The position numbers were made by a program, and so were the translations under genes. Positions 1 through 5,533 of a DNA stretch of 6,833 nucleotides are shown piece after piece. The stretch spans positions 1 to 6,833 of the forward strand of contig DATAYF010000110.1 of NCBI GenBank assembly GCA_036272735.1, given 5' to 3'. Under the pieces are notes generated by a model. The model ran no database searches and had not been told where the DNA came from. It saw nothing but the letters and a program-made list of their open reading frames with translations. The DNA comes from DATAYF01 sp036272735. Its GTDB lineage: Bacteria > Chloroflexota > Ktedonobacteria > Ktedonobacterales > Ktedonobacteraceae. Position 1 is the stretch's first letter, and the number at the start of each line of letters is the position of its first letter.

Positions 1-142
1 TGGGTTTCTCGCCCGCTTGATACTGCCGGTCCCATTCCGCCAGTGCCCAGTTCCACACAAAACGGGCAATTCCTGCAGCTCTGGCAAAATAGTTCTTTTG
101 CTCTTCTGTCGGATTGAGGCGGATCTTGTGCGCGCGAATCAG
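1..142 (-). CDS. tnpB: TnpB (IS200/IS605 OrfB) N-terminal fragment, runs off the window
   Basis: TnpB proteins are RNA-guided nucleases carried by IS200/IS605 transposons. Only about 47 N-terminal residues are here, before the left edge. They show the family's opening pattern: a basic start (RAHKIRLNPT), then EEQKNYFARAAGIARFVWN and WALAEW, the N-terminal helix-turn-helix-like segment. No ATG lies in this frame: TGA at 148-146 precedes it by one codon. The only start options are CTG at 142-140 or ATT at 139-137. An AAGAGGG at 152-158 sits 9 bases from the CTG, which favours CTG. An ATG at 149-147 is one base out of frame, so a single-base indel that broke the start is the alternative. The RuvC domain, guide RNA and right end lie outside the window. 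The family call is firm. Whether the gene is alive cannot be told. Confidence 0.8.
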   Translation of the reverse strand, partial: MIRAHKIRLNPTEEQKNYFARAAGIARFVWNWALAEWDRQYQAGEKP

Positions 143-431
143 TGCTCATCCCTCTTGCCGTTCGTCAAAACCTCTCTTGCCTCTTTATTGGAGAACATTT
201 TTTCTCCGACGTCAATGGGAAGGAATGTATGCGGTTTGCTCCTTTTTAACCATATTTTCCCATCTTTTTGAGAACTGTTACAATCTCTTTTCGCCTCAGC
301 CATGAAGCATGAGCGAGAGGAGATGGAAACGTCATGAGCCTGCATCCATGACGTTTCCAGGAGAGACTGCACACTTGTCATCAACCAGTGACAGCAGAAG
401 AACGAACGTTGGTGATCCAGTCCTGAGGCGA
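143..431. other. Gene-free stretch between tnpB and the hydrolase-like gene
   Basis: No open frame here has family resemblance or a convincing ribosome binding site. The stretch is AT-rich in its first half (around 190-290) and carries a strong hairpin at 324-359. It probably holds the left end of the IS200/IS605 element, because it lies upstream of tnpB, but I could not place a boundary. It also contains the 3' untranslated region of the hydrolase-like gene. Confidence 0.5.
324..359. repeat. Perfect 13-bp inverted repeat with 10-base loop
   Basis: The arm TGGAAACGTCATG at 324-336 is matched exactly by CATGACGTTTCCA at 347-359, leaving a 10-base loop (337-346). As RNA or single-stranded DNA this is a stable hairpin. 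It lies 73 bases beyond the stop of the minus-strand hydrolase-like gene and about 180 bases upstream of tnpB. It could be a transcription barrier for that gene, although neither side has a T-tract (the minus-strand side is followed by a pyrimidine-rich TCTCCTCTC). Other readings are a subterminal hairpin of the IS200/IS605 left end, whose transposases recognise hairpins, or a protein-binding palindrome. The sequence alone does not decide between these. Confidence 0.75.
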
Positions 432-1490
432 TCAGCCGTGGTAGTAGTTGGCGAGTACGGTGAAGGCCGCCTTGGGTTCCCAGGGCATGTCGGGGTAGGC
501 GTCACCAAGGCGGTTCTCCAGGACCTTGACCACGCCCCAACTGGCCATGTCGAGGTCTTCGCGGGGGTCGCTGCGGTGCGGAAAGCCGTAGCAGACGAAG
601 GTGCACACGAAGGCGGCGTCGACTCCCTCCGTGGTGAAGATGTCCAGCAGCTCGCGCAGGTAGGTGGCCTGCTCCTGCTCGTCGCGGATGTAGTCGCCGT
701 TGAGCCGCACTGGAGCGGTCCCGTCGTACTCGATCATCTCTCCGCCGCCGTGACCGCCGTGGTCGGCCGCGCCACGGTGGGTAGTGCAGCCGAACTCGGT
801 GATCGCGACCGGCTTGCCCTGCGCGACCAGTGTGCGAACGCCCTGCTGGTAGACGTGGGCGATCTCCTTCGAGCGGTGGAGGTCGACCGAGATGATATCA
901 AACGGCGTCCAGTCGACGCCCTCGAACGGGATGGAGGCGTAGGTGACTTTGCCGCCGAACCGCTCTCGGACCACGGTGGCGGCCCTGGCGAGGAAGTCGT
1001 TAATGCGGGCAGGCACCCTGGCTACCAGCTCACGCATCCCCGGCTCCCGCCGGAGCAGGGGGCCGGCCCGCTCCTCGAGGCTGTTGCCCGGCAGGAACCC
1101 GCTGTTGAACAGGCTTAGCTCCGCGCCGGTGACGAACACGACCTCGGCTCCCCGGCGGCGGATCCGCTCGGCGCGCTCCGCGCCATCGGCGAGCAGGCTG
1201 AGCATCTCCTCGGGGCCGAGCTGGTAGGTGAACGGCGAGAACCAGACCTCCAGGCCCAAATCGGCGGCGTGGCTCGCGGCGAATTCGAGCCGGTCCAGGT
1301 CATTGCCGAACAGGCGCACCGCTGTGCAGTGCAGGTCGTCGCGGACGATCTGCAACTCGCGCTGAACGATCTCGTGGTCGAACGGCCGGCGGGTGACGCC
1401 GTCGTAACTGAATCCAGTGTCGTAACCGATGCCCTTGGCTCGCAGGGATCGTTTTTGTTGTACGACTGATTCGGCGTTATTGAGTTTCAT
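432..1490 (-). CDS. Glycoside-hydrolase-like TIM-barrel protein of unknown substrate
   Basis: A 352-residue soluble protein with no signal peptide or membrane segment. Its layout suggests a (beta/alpha)8 barrel of the glycoside hydrolase superfamily. A strand-like EVVFVTGAELS ends at Glu124, and KPVAITEFGC carries Glu232. These sit where clan GH-A enzymes keep the acid/base and nucleophile, although the usual Asn-Glu pair is Ala-Glu here. VTYASIPFEGVDWTPFDI and a C-terminal FVCTFVCYGFPHRSDPRED are further conserved-looking blocks. I recall similar actinobacterial proteins, some loosely labelled abortive-infection proteins; that label is unverified. I chose the ATG at 1490 because AAAAGGA lies 8 bases upstream; the in-frame GTG at 1511 has no such site. 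The body is visibly GC-rich, whereas the first 15 codons are AT-rich, which suggests horizontal acquisition. A TetR gene lies just upstream on the same strand. The fold is likely; the function is unknown. Confidence 0.85.
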   Translation of the reverse strand: MKLNNAESVVQQKRSLRAKGIGYDTGFSYDGVTRRPFDHEIVQRELQIVRDDLHCTAVRLFGNDLDRLEFAASHAADLGLEVWFSPFTYQLGPEEMLSLLADGAERAERIRRRGAEVVFVTGAELSLFNSGFLPGNSLEERAGPLLRREPGMRELVARVPARINDFLARAATVVRERFGGKVTYASIPFEGVDWTPFDIISVDLHRSKEIAHVYQQGVRTLVAQGKPVAITEFGCTTHRGAADHGGHGGGEMIEYDGTAPVRLNGDYIRDEQEQATYLRELLDIFTTEGVDAAFVCTFVCYGFPHRSDPREDLDMASWGVVKVLENRLGDAYPDMPWEPKAAFTVLANYYHG

Positions 1491-1498
1491 ACCAGTTT

Positions 1499-1505
1499 TC
1501 CTTTT
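1499..1505 (-). promoter_or_regulatory. Ribosome binding site deciding the hydrolase-like start
   Basis: On the minus strand AAAAGGA stands 8 bases before the ATG at 1490. The longer GTG start at 1511 is preceded by a run of A's and no purine-rich GG core, so the ATG is preferred and the first seven residues of the longer frame are probably untranslated. Confidence 0.6.
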
Positions 1506-1519
1506 GGGCACTTTTTTGC

Positions 1520-1576
1520 TTCATACATGAAAACGAAAGAAAAGGACAGGAGGACATCAGAACATAGTATCTACTA
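1520..1576. promoter_or_regulatory. Two short palindromes in the tetR to hydrolase gap
   Basis: The 100-base gap between the TetR stop and the hydrolase-like gene holds TTCAT-AC-ATGAA at 1520-1531 and TAGTA-TC-TACTA at 1565-1576, both perfect 5-bp dyads around a 2-base centre. The first shares its TTCAT/ATGAA core with the palindrome in front of tetR, so it might be a secondary operator controlling the downstream gene. The second overlaps TACTAT, a weak -10 candidate on the minus strand without a clear -35. Short dyads arise by chance, so this is tentative. Confidence 0.3.
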
Positions 1577-1611
1577 AAGCACTATTTCCTTCAGTCTCCA
1601 AGCAAGCTGCT

Positions 1612-2247
1612 CTAGGATTGTTCTGAGGCTTTCTTCTCTTCTGTTGAGGGCTGAAAAAGTCGCAGAACGATCTGAGCATCAGGAACAGAGGCGCGGAATT
1701 GTTCTGGATCTCGTAGAGCCCAACGCGTGAGGCCATCAAGACAGGCACTCATCACGGCCACTAGTTGATCTGGGTTGCCCGGCGCAACCGAGCCTTCGGC
1801 TTGGCCCTCAACAATCAGTTGCCGCATCGTCGCCAACAGCATTTGATAGCGTTTGCCGAGCAATTCGCGTATCTCTTCAGGCATAGCATCGGCATCGAGA
1901 GCATGTTGAAGCAGTTGATGGGCCTCAAGTGGTTCGCGCTGCCCGCGTGCTCCCACGATACTCGAAATCAGCGTAGCAAGACGTTCCCCTGGTGTTCCAG
2001 GCATCTCCACCAGCTTCTGGAACCCGGCAGAATCGTCTGGTACGGTCTGCTTGACCAACTCAGAGAAGATCGCCTCCTTGTCAGCAAAGTAGCGGTAAGC
2101 CAGTCCAAGACTGATCTGAGCTTCAGCGGCAATATCCGCGATCGTCGCCTCCATCCCCTTGCGAGCAAAGACGCTCCTGGCACTCTCCAGGATCTTTGCG
2201 CGCTGCGCTTCGCGGATACGCTGATTCGCTTCTGGCGTTCGAGGCAT
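1612..2247 (-). CDS. TetR/AcrR-family transcriptional regulator
   Basis: A 211-residue TetR-type repressor, normal size for the family. The N-terminal DNA-binding domain spans about residues 12-62: a helix AKILESARSVFARKG, then TIADIAAEAQIS, and the recognition helix with the hallmark LGLAYRYFADKEAIF (48-61). The rest is an all-helical ligand-binding and dimerisation domain with no recognisable ligand signature. The start is the ATG at 2247, with AAAGGA 7 bases upstream; a longer frame reaching to 2454 only reads through promoter and insertion-sequence DNA. A near-consensus promoter and an interrupted palindrome lie directly upstream, which points to autorepression. The hydrolase-like gene follows 121 bases downstream on the same strand and is the obvious candidate target. 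The regulator family is certain; the inducer and targets are inferred or unknown. Confidence 0.93.
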   Translation of the reverse strand: MPRTPEANQRIREAQRAKILESARSVFARKGMEATIADIAAEAQISLGLAYRYFADKEAIFSELVKQTVPDDSAGFQKLVEMPGTPGERLATLISSIVGARGQREPLEAHQLLQHALDADAMPEEIRELLGKRYQMLLATMRQLIVEGQAEGSVAPGNPDQLVAVMSACLDGLTRWALRDPEQFRASVPDAQIVLRLFQPSTEEKKASEQS

Positions 2248-2264
2248 TCCACTGTCCTTTTTTG

Positions 2265-2289
2265 ATGAATGAAATTTTCTTTCATTGAT
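2265..2289. promoter_or_regulatory. Candidate TetR operator over the start site
   Basis: Interrupted palindrome: AATGAAA (2268-2274), a 5-base centre TTTTC, then TTTCATT (2280-2286). Two more matching pairs beyond one mismatch give 9 of 10 paired positions over 25 bp. It begins next to the -10 hexamer and covers the predicted start, so a bound dimer would block transcription. Placement, length and symmetry fit a TetR-family operator. Binding is inferred, not shown. Confidence 0.65.
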
Positions 2290-2290
2290 A

Positions 2291-2319
2291 AGTATACTTC
2301 TTCGATTCATCTCTGTCAA
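2291..2319 (-). promoter_or_regulatory. Near-consensus sigma70 promoter of tetR
   Basis: On the minus strand a perfect -35 TTGACA (2319-2314) is followed after exactly 17 bases by TATACT (2296-2291), one mismatch from the consensus -10. Transcription would start near 2284, giving a leader of roughly 37 bases before the tetR ATG. The -10 lies inside a 10-bp perfect palindrome, AAGTATACTT (2290-2299). This is the clearest promoter in the window. Confidence 0.85.
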
Positions 2320-2636
2320 GTCACAGAGCAGGAGATGTGCAGAGGAGAAAAACGGCCCGCCTTCAAAGGAGAATATGAGGAGTGCGGGATCATGGTGAGA
2401 GATGATCGTTGTGGATCTCTGGCGCGAGATTGCGATGAGGGAAAGTTGTCTCATTCTAGATGTGCAGTGTTAGGACTGGCCCGAGGCCCTGAAGAGACCG
2501 TGTGCCTACAAGATAAAAGAAAAGCCGTCGGATTTCGGCAACAGAGAGAGGAACCATCACAGGGAGATCAGAAGATACTTGGGCTTGAACAGAGTCGATC
2601 TCCTCTGACTCTGGGGCCTGGAGAGGCTGTCCAGAC

Positions 2637-2643
2637 TTTTTTT
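2637..2643. other. Seven-A run at the last transposase frame change
   Basis: On the minus strand CTT AAA AAA AGT is where the transposase passes to the -1 frame, continuing as AAG TCT GGA and running openly for 62 codons to TAG at 2456. The run is either a one-base homopolymer indel or a slippage site for ribosomes. With three other frame breaks upstream, mutation is the simpler explanation. Confidence 0.7.
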
Positions 2644-3417
2644 AAGCACATCTTCTTTCTCATTGGCTCGCAAAACAGTTAAAAAGGGCAAAGCGAGCAT
2701 TGAGAGAGTCACATGACGGTACCATCCCTGAAAGGCCCGCACTTCGTACTCATCCAGGCCCACTTCACCTTTCCCTTCCTCAAAACACTGTTCCACGGTC
2801 CAGCGCGTGCCAAAAGTTTCCACCATCTCCTCTAAAGAGGTGCCAATGGGAGCAAAAACCAGCACATAGGCCATCTCGGCAGGTTTCGTTCCTTCGTCCA
2901 GGCTTCGTCGGATCAGGAGAAAGCTGGGCCACCCGCTGATCTCTGGTGCCGCCAGTTCAATGCGCGTCCACGCGTAGAGGCGCGGTACGCGGGCTCCCTG
3001 TGCCTGCACTCAACACCTGCCAATCCTCTCTGGCGATGCCATGCGCTAGTCTTCTCCACTCGCTTGCGGGTTCCTTGCACCTCCACGTGCTCTTTGCAGG
3101 CCAAAGCCCTCGCATATGCCTGCTTACGAGTCTCCAGACCGGCCCGGAGCGTCCGTGCGCTCCCGTACACGGTATCCCCAGTTACCCAGGCGACAGGGAG
3201 ACCTGAATCTAAGGTCCGTTCCAGCATACGCTGCGCCAACTCCGGTTTGGTGACGAACGTCACCTCTGCTGGTACATGAGCTTCTCGGCAACGCTCCTGG
3301 TCGTCGGTCCAACTCTTGGGCAAATACAATGCTCGATCTAGCAAGATGTGCCCACGCGAACTGGCGTAAGAAAGAAATACTCCCACCTGGCAGTTTTCGA
3401 TGCGACCTGCTGTGCCA

Positions 3418-3433
3418 CTGTACTGCTGTACTG
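3418..3433. repeat. 8-bp tandem duplication breaking the transposase
   Basis: CTGTACTG occurs twice in direct succession (3418-3425 and 3426-3433). Removing one copy restores the transposase frame exactly, giving the expected VQRQYSGTAGRIENCQVGVF. This is therefore a visible inactivating event, probably replication slippage or repair of a double-strand break. Confidence 0.9.
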
Positions 3434-3810
3434 CCGTTGCACGCCCACTGATTTGCGCCCCTTTTTGAGAAATCCGGTCTCGTCGATGACCAACACCCCG
3501 TGAGGATCTGCAATCGCCTGCGATATATACGTCCGCAGTTCGTCTCGCACACTATTACAATCCCACTTGGCTCGGTCTAAGAGGTGTTGCATCGCGTAAA
3601 GGGTTACTTCTCCCACTTCTTCGGCCACTTGCCACCCATTTTTTCGCGCCACCGGGCTCATCAATCCTTGGAGATAGGCGAGCGCTCGCTGATGAGATGC
3701 TTGCCGCACGAAAGAGTCTGCGATCCGTTGACCAAGGTCCTGAAATGCGGTGGTCCATATCTCTGTGGGAGAGGTGCTAAAACGCTCTGCTCCAAACCTC
3801 ACCCCACGTT

Positions 3811-3853
3811 CTCAGGCTCCCACAAGTGGAAGAATATTCCCTAGGAGCCTGAG
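3811..3853. repeat. 10-bp inverted repeat around the lysE stop codon
   Basis: CTCAGGCTCC (3811-3820) pairs perfectly with GGAGCCTGAG (3844-3853) across 23 bases. The repeat covers the last codons and stop of lysE on the minus strand and ends at the junction with the insertion-sequence remnant. There is no T-tract after it, so it is not a standard intrinsic terminator. It may still stabilise the transcript's 3' end or slow polymerase. The same GGAGCC/GGCTCC core recurs in the hairpin before lysE. Confidence 0.6.
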
Positions 3854-4435
3854 GGCGAAGAAGATCAGAGCAAGGCCACAGACGAGGTTGACGAGGCGCA
3901 AGAATACCGGTGTGACGAAGCGCCGCCCCCAGGCAAGCAACCCCGCCATGAAAACGGCCCAGAGGAGCGCGCTGATGAGAAACCCTGCAAAGAACGCCGC
4001 TACAGCTCTGACATCGAGGATAACCTGCCCGGTGGCAATCAGCGCGGGGAGGACACTGAGCCAGAAGATCACCGGAAACGGATTGGCCAGCGTCAACGCG
4101 GCCCCGAGAGCGAACCCTCCCCGCACGTTTCCAGCTTTCACCTCACCTCTTTTTCCTCGATAAGCATCTCTGAGCGCTTGCCACGCCAGCCAGAACAGGA
4201 GCACGACACCCGTCATGCCGAGAAGTACCCGCGCGAGCATATTTTGCACCAGGAATGCTGCGCCAGCCAACGCCACAGCGGCCCACAAGAGCAGTCCGAG
4301 CAATGCGCCAAGTTGCAGCAACATCGCCCAGAGAAAGCCGCGCTGCCCCACTCCTCGCAACAGTTGAGCGGTGATGGCGCCAGGCGTGGCGAAGAAGGCC
4401 AGGCCAAGCCCGAACGCCGACACAAAGAGTGACAT
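3812..4435 (-). CDS. LysE/RhtB-family exporter
   Basis: A 207-residue inner-membrane protein of the LysE/RhtB type, which exports amino acids or related metabolites using the ion gradient. Hydrophobic segments lie at about residues 4-24, 36-60, 66-88, 108-132, 143-169 and 181-199, matching the family's six spans. The N-terminal signature is present as LGLAFFATPGAITAQLLRG, with Pro-Gly-Ala (18-20) in place of the usual Pro-Gly-Pro. NPFPVIFW (118-125) matches the second conserved Asn-Pro motif. The start is the ATG at 4435, with GGAGG 7 bases upstream; the longer in-frame extension is hydrophilic and lacks such a site. An LLM oxidoreductase precedes it by 90 bases on the same strand, and an Lrp-type regulator is divergent, a common partner of LysE exporters. 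The stop codon abuts the IS701 remnant. The substrate cannot be told. Confidence 0.88.
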   Translation of the reverse strand: MSLFVSAFGLGLAFFATPGAITAQLLRGVGQRGFLWAMLLQLGALLGLLLWAAVALAGAAFLVQNMLARVLLGMTGVVLLFWLAWQALRDAYRGKRGEVKAGNVRGGFALGAALTLANPFPVIFWLSVLPALIATGQVILDVRAVAAFFAGFLISALLWAVFMAGLLAWGRRFVTPVFLRLVNLVCGLALIFFALRLLGNILPLVGA

Positions 4436-4525
4436 GAGAGAACCTCCGCGTTTTCCAGGAGCCAGCTTCTTTTCTCGGCTCCATACGTTTCCTCCAGAGA
4501 GAGAAACTGACCTCACGTTGTGTGC
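4436..4525 (-). promoter_or_regulatory. Spacer before lysE with hairpin and an out-of-frame start
   Basis: This 90-base spacer contains a 6-bp hairpin (GGAGCC at 4458-4463, GGCTCC at 4477-4482, 13-base loop). The hairpin sits between two strong ribosome binding sites. One is GGAGG, 7 bases before the lysE ATG. The other is GGAGG, 6 bases before an ATG at 4484 that opens an out-of-frame reading of 113 codons overlapping lysE and ending at 4143. That product is Arg-rich and unlike any family I know, so I treat it as untranslated or as a by-product. The arrangement could still tune lysE translation. No clear promoter was seen, so lysE is probably co-transcribed with the upstream gene. Confidence 0.4.
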
Positions 4526-5392
4526 TTACTGGTATTCCGCTTGCAGCGGCAACGCGACTTCCTCTGCCAGACGACGCAGGATGTTCCCAGAAGCGGGCAC
4601 CGGGACATGATAGATGATGTGCATTGCTCCCACGTCGAGAAAAGCGCGTGTCTCAGCCAGCGTCGCCTTGAGATCAGTAGGATCGACGGAGATATGCCTG
4701 GAATACGCGATGGTCGTCGAATCGCGCCCAATAGCTGTGCACAAGCGCTCCAGGAAGATGCGCTTGTGCGCGTAGATGTCAGGGGTCGCGACGCTACAAT
4801 CCCAGATATCGGCATAGCGCGCGATGACCTGTAAAGTCTGCTCACCCTCACCACCGATGGCAAATGGCGGGCACGGCTTCTGTACAGGCTTGGGATCGCA
4901 GGGGGCTTCGTGGAGCTGGTAATAGCGCCCCTCAAATGTCACGGTTGGTTCGCTCCAGAGGCGGCGGATCAACTCGCACGCCTCGCCTAAACGGCGTACG
5001 CGTTCACCTGGCGTAGGAAGCGGGATGCCATAGGCGCGATGCTGCTGCTCTGACCATCCTGTTCCTATGCCGAAGTTGAGCCGCCCGTGGGAAACCACAT
5101 CGACGGTCGCAGCCATCTTCGCGAGCACAGCGGGTTGGCGATAGGTGTTGTCCGTGACCATGACCCCGATGCGCAAACGCTGCGTCTGGGCGGCCAGCGC
5201 CGCGAGCAGGGTCCACGATTCCAGGTAGGGGCCAGGGGGAGTGCTGCCCAGGCCCATGAAGTGATCGTTGAGCCAGGCATGCTCGAAGACGGGGAAGTTT
5301 TCAGCCTCCTGCCACACGTCGAGCAGCGCATTATGGGTGGTGTACCGTTGCCCCGTTTTGATTCCGAAACTGAGCGGTTTGCGTCTCGCCAT
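4526..5392 (-). CDS. LLM-class (F420-dependent type) oxidoreductase
   Basis: A 288-residue cytoplasmic protein of the luciferase-like monooxygenase superfamily, a TIM barrel using a flavin or, in this subgroup, often coenzyme F420. Visible family blocks in order: WLNDHFMG (40-47), TQRLRIGVMVTDNTYRQPAVLAKM (70-93) running into DVVSHGRLNFGIGTGW (98-113), PTPGERVRRLGEACELIRRLW (126-146), and IGGEGEQTLQVIARYADIWD (179-198). The length is slightly short but complete. The ATG at 5392 has AAAGG 10 bases upstream. It is probably the first gene of a unit with the LysE exporter, divergent from an Lrp-type regulator, so it may act on the same small molecule that is exported (inference). F420 rather than FMN use is guessed from similarity and is not shown by a single residue. 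The superfamily call is firm; the substrate is unknown. Confidence 0.92.
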   Translation of the reverse strand: MARRKPLSFGIKTGQRYTTHNALLDVWQEAENFPVFEHAWLNDHFMGLGSTPPGPYLESWTLLAALAAQTQRLRIGVMVTDNTYRQPAVLAKMAATVDVVSHGRLNFGIGTGWSEQQHRAYGIPLPTPGERVRRLGEACELIRRLWSEPTVTFEGRYYQLHEAPCDPKPVQKPCPPFAIGGEGEQTLQVIARYADIWDCSVATPDIYAHKRIFLERLCTAIGRDSTTIAYSRHISVDPTDLKATLAETRAFLDVGAMHIIYHVPVPASGNILRRLAEEVALPLQAEYQ

Positions 5393-5445
5393 AGGTTCTT
5401 TGCCTTTCTGATATGCATGTGGACTGATCGAGCTTGTCGAGGTCC

Positions 5446-5474
5446 CTAGTATATCCCTTCTGTGTGCTAGAATA
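5446..5474. promoter_or_regulatory. Divergent promoter and repeat region between LLM gene and lrp
   Basis: Within the 141-base divergent gap, CTAGTATA (5446-5453) and CTAGAATA (5467-5474) form a direct repeat exactly 21 bp apart, two helical turns. Each holds a -10 candidate. On the plus strand it is TAGAAT with an extended TG (5465-5473), aimed at lrp. On the minus strand it is TATACT (5453-5448), aimed at the LLM gene. Convincing -35 boxes are lacking for both, which suits activator-assisted promoters. Lrp/AsnC sites often contain a TAG-plus-AT-rich half-site, so these repeats are candidate regulator sites. Confidence 0.45.
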
Positions 5475-5533
5475 CAGCGAGAAAGAAAGCTCTTTTTGGT
5501 GTTTTGCCTGAGAGAAGAAGGGAAAAGTCTACT

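Larger units (their letters stand above)
2456..3802 (-). pseudogene. IS701-family transposase, four frame changes
   Basis: Reassembled across frames this reads as about 445 residues, full family length. Segment 1 (3802 to about 3426) has QGLMSPVARKNGWQ and VLVIDETGFLKKG with the first catalytic Asp. After an 8-bp duplication, segment 2 (about 3425-3058) has FLSYASSRG, WTDDQERC and WVTGDTVYG with the second Asp, ending KEHVEVQGTRKRV. Segment 3 (about 3057-2995) gives WRRLAHGIAREDWQVLSAGT. Segment 4 (about 2994-2640) gives PRLYAWTRIELAAPE, EGTKPAEMAYVLVFAP and WTVEQCFEEGKGEVG with the catalytic Glu. Segment 5 (2639-2456) gives VPLSVAEIRRLFFYLV and stops at TAG. The catalytic residues survive, but the frame does not. 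The GTG at 3802 is only the first usable codon and has no good ribosome binding site. Family assignment is secure. The breakpoints of changes 2 and 3 are approximate. Confidence 0.9.
2448..3811 (-). mobile_element. Decayed IS701-family insertion sequence
   Basis: The element is defined by a broken IS701-type transposase. Its left side ends close to 2448: the 20 bases at 2448-2467, spanning the transposase stop codon, recur with one mismatch at 6264-6283, which marks them as part of the element's 3' end. The right boundary is abnormal. The recognisable transposase begins only 9 bases beyond the lysE stop codon, leaving no room for a normal left terminus. I found no matching terminal inverted repeats or target-site duplication. 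The simplest reading is that the 5' end was deleted and joined to lysE. The element cannot encode active transposition from this copy. Confidence 0.8.

Noticed and set aside
309..1118. A 269-codon plus-strand frame
   Set aside because: It lies antisense to the GC-rich hydrolase-like gene, where such codon use creates long open frames. Its product has no recognisable motif.
2333..2342. AGATGTGCAG, shared with the IS701 3' end repeat
   Set aside because: Only 10 bases match and the flanks differ, so this is within chance for a window this size.
2248..2454. N-terminal extension of the TetR gene to 2454
   Set aside because: It would translate the promoter, the operator and the insertion-sequence end. 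The ATG at 2247 has a good binding site and matches normal TetR length.
2269..2682. A 137-codon plus-strand frame
   Set aside because: It crosses the tetR promoter and the antisense of the transposase C-terminus. It has no binding site and no family resemblance.
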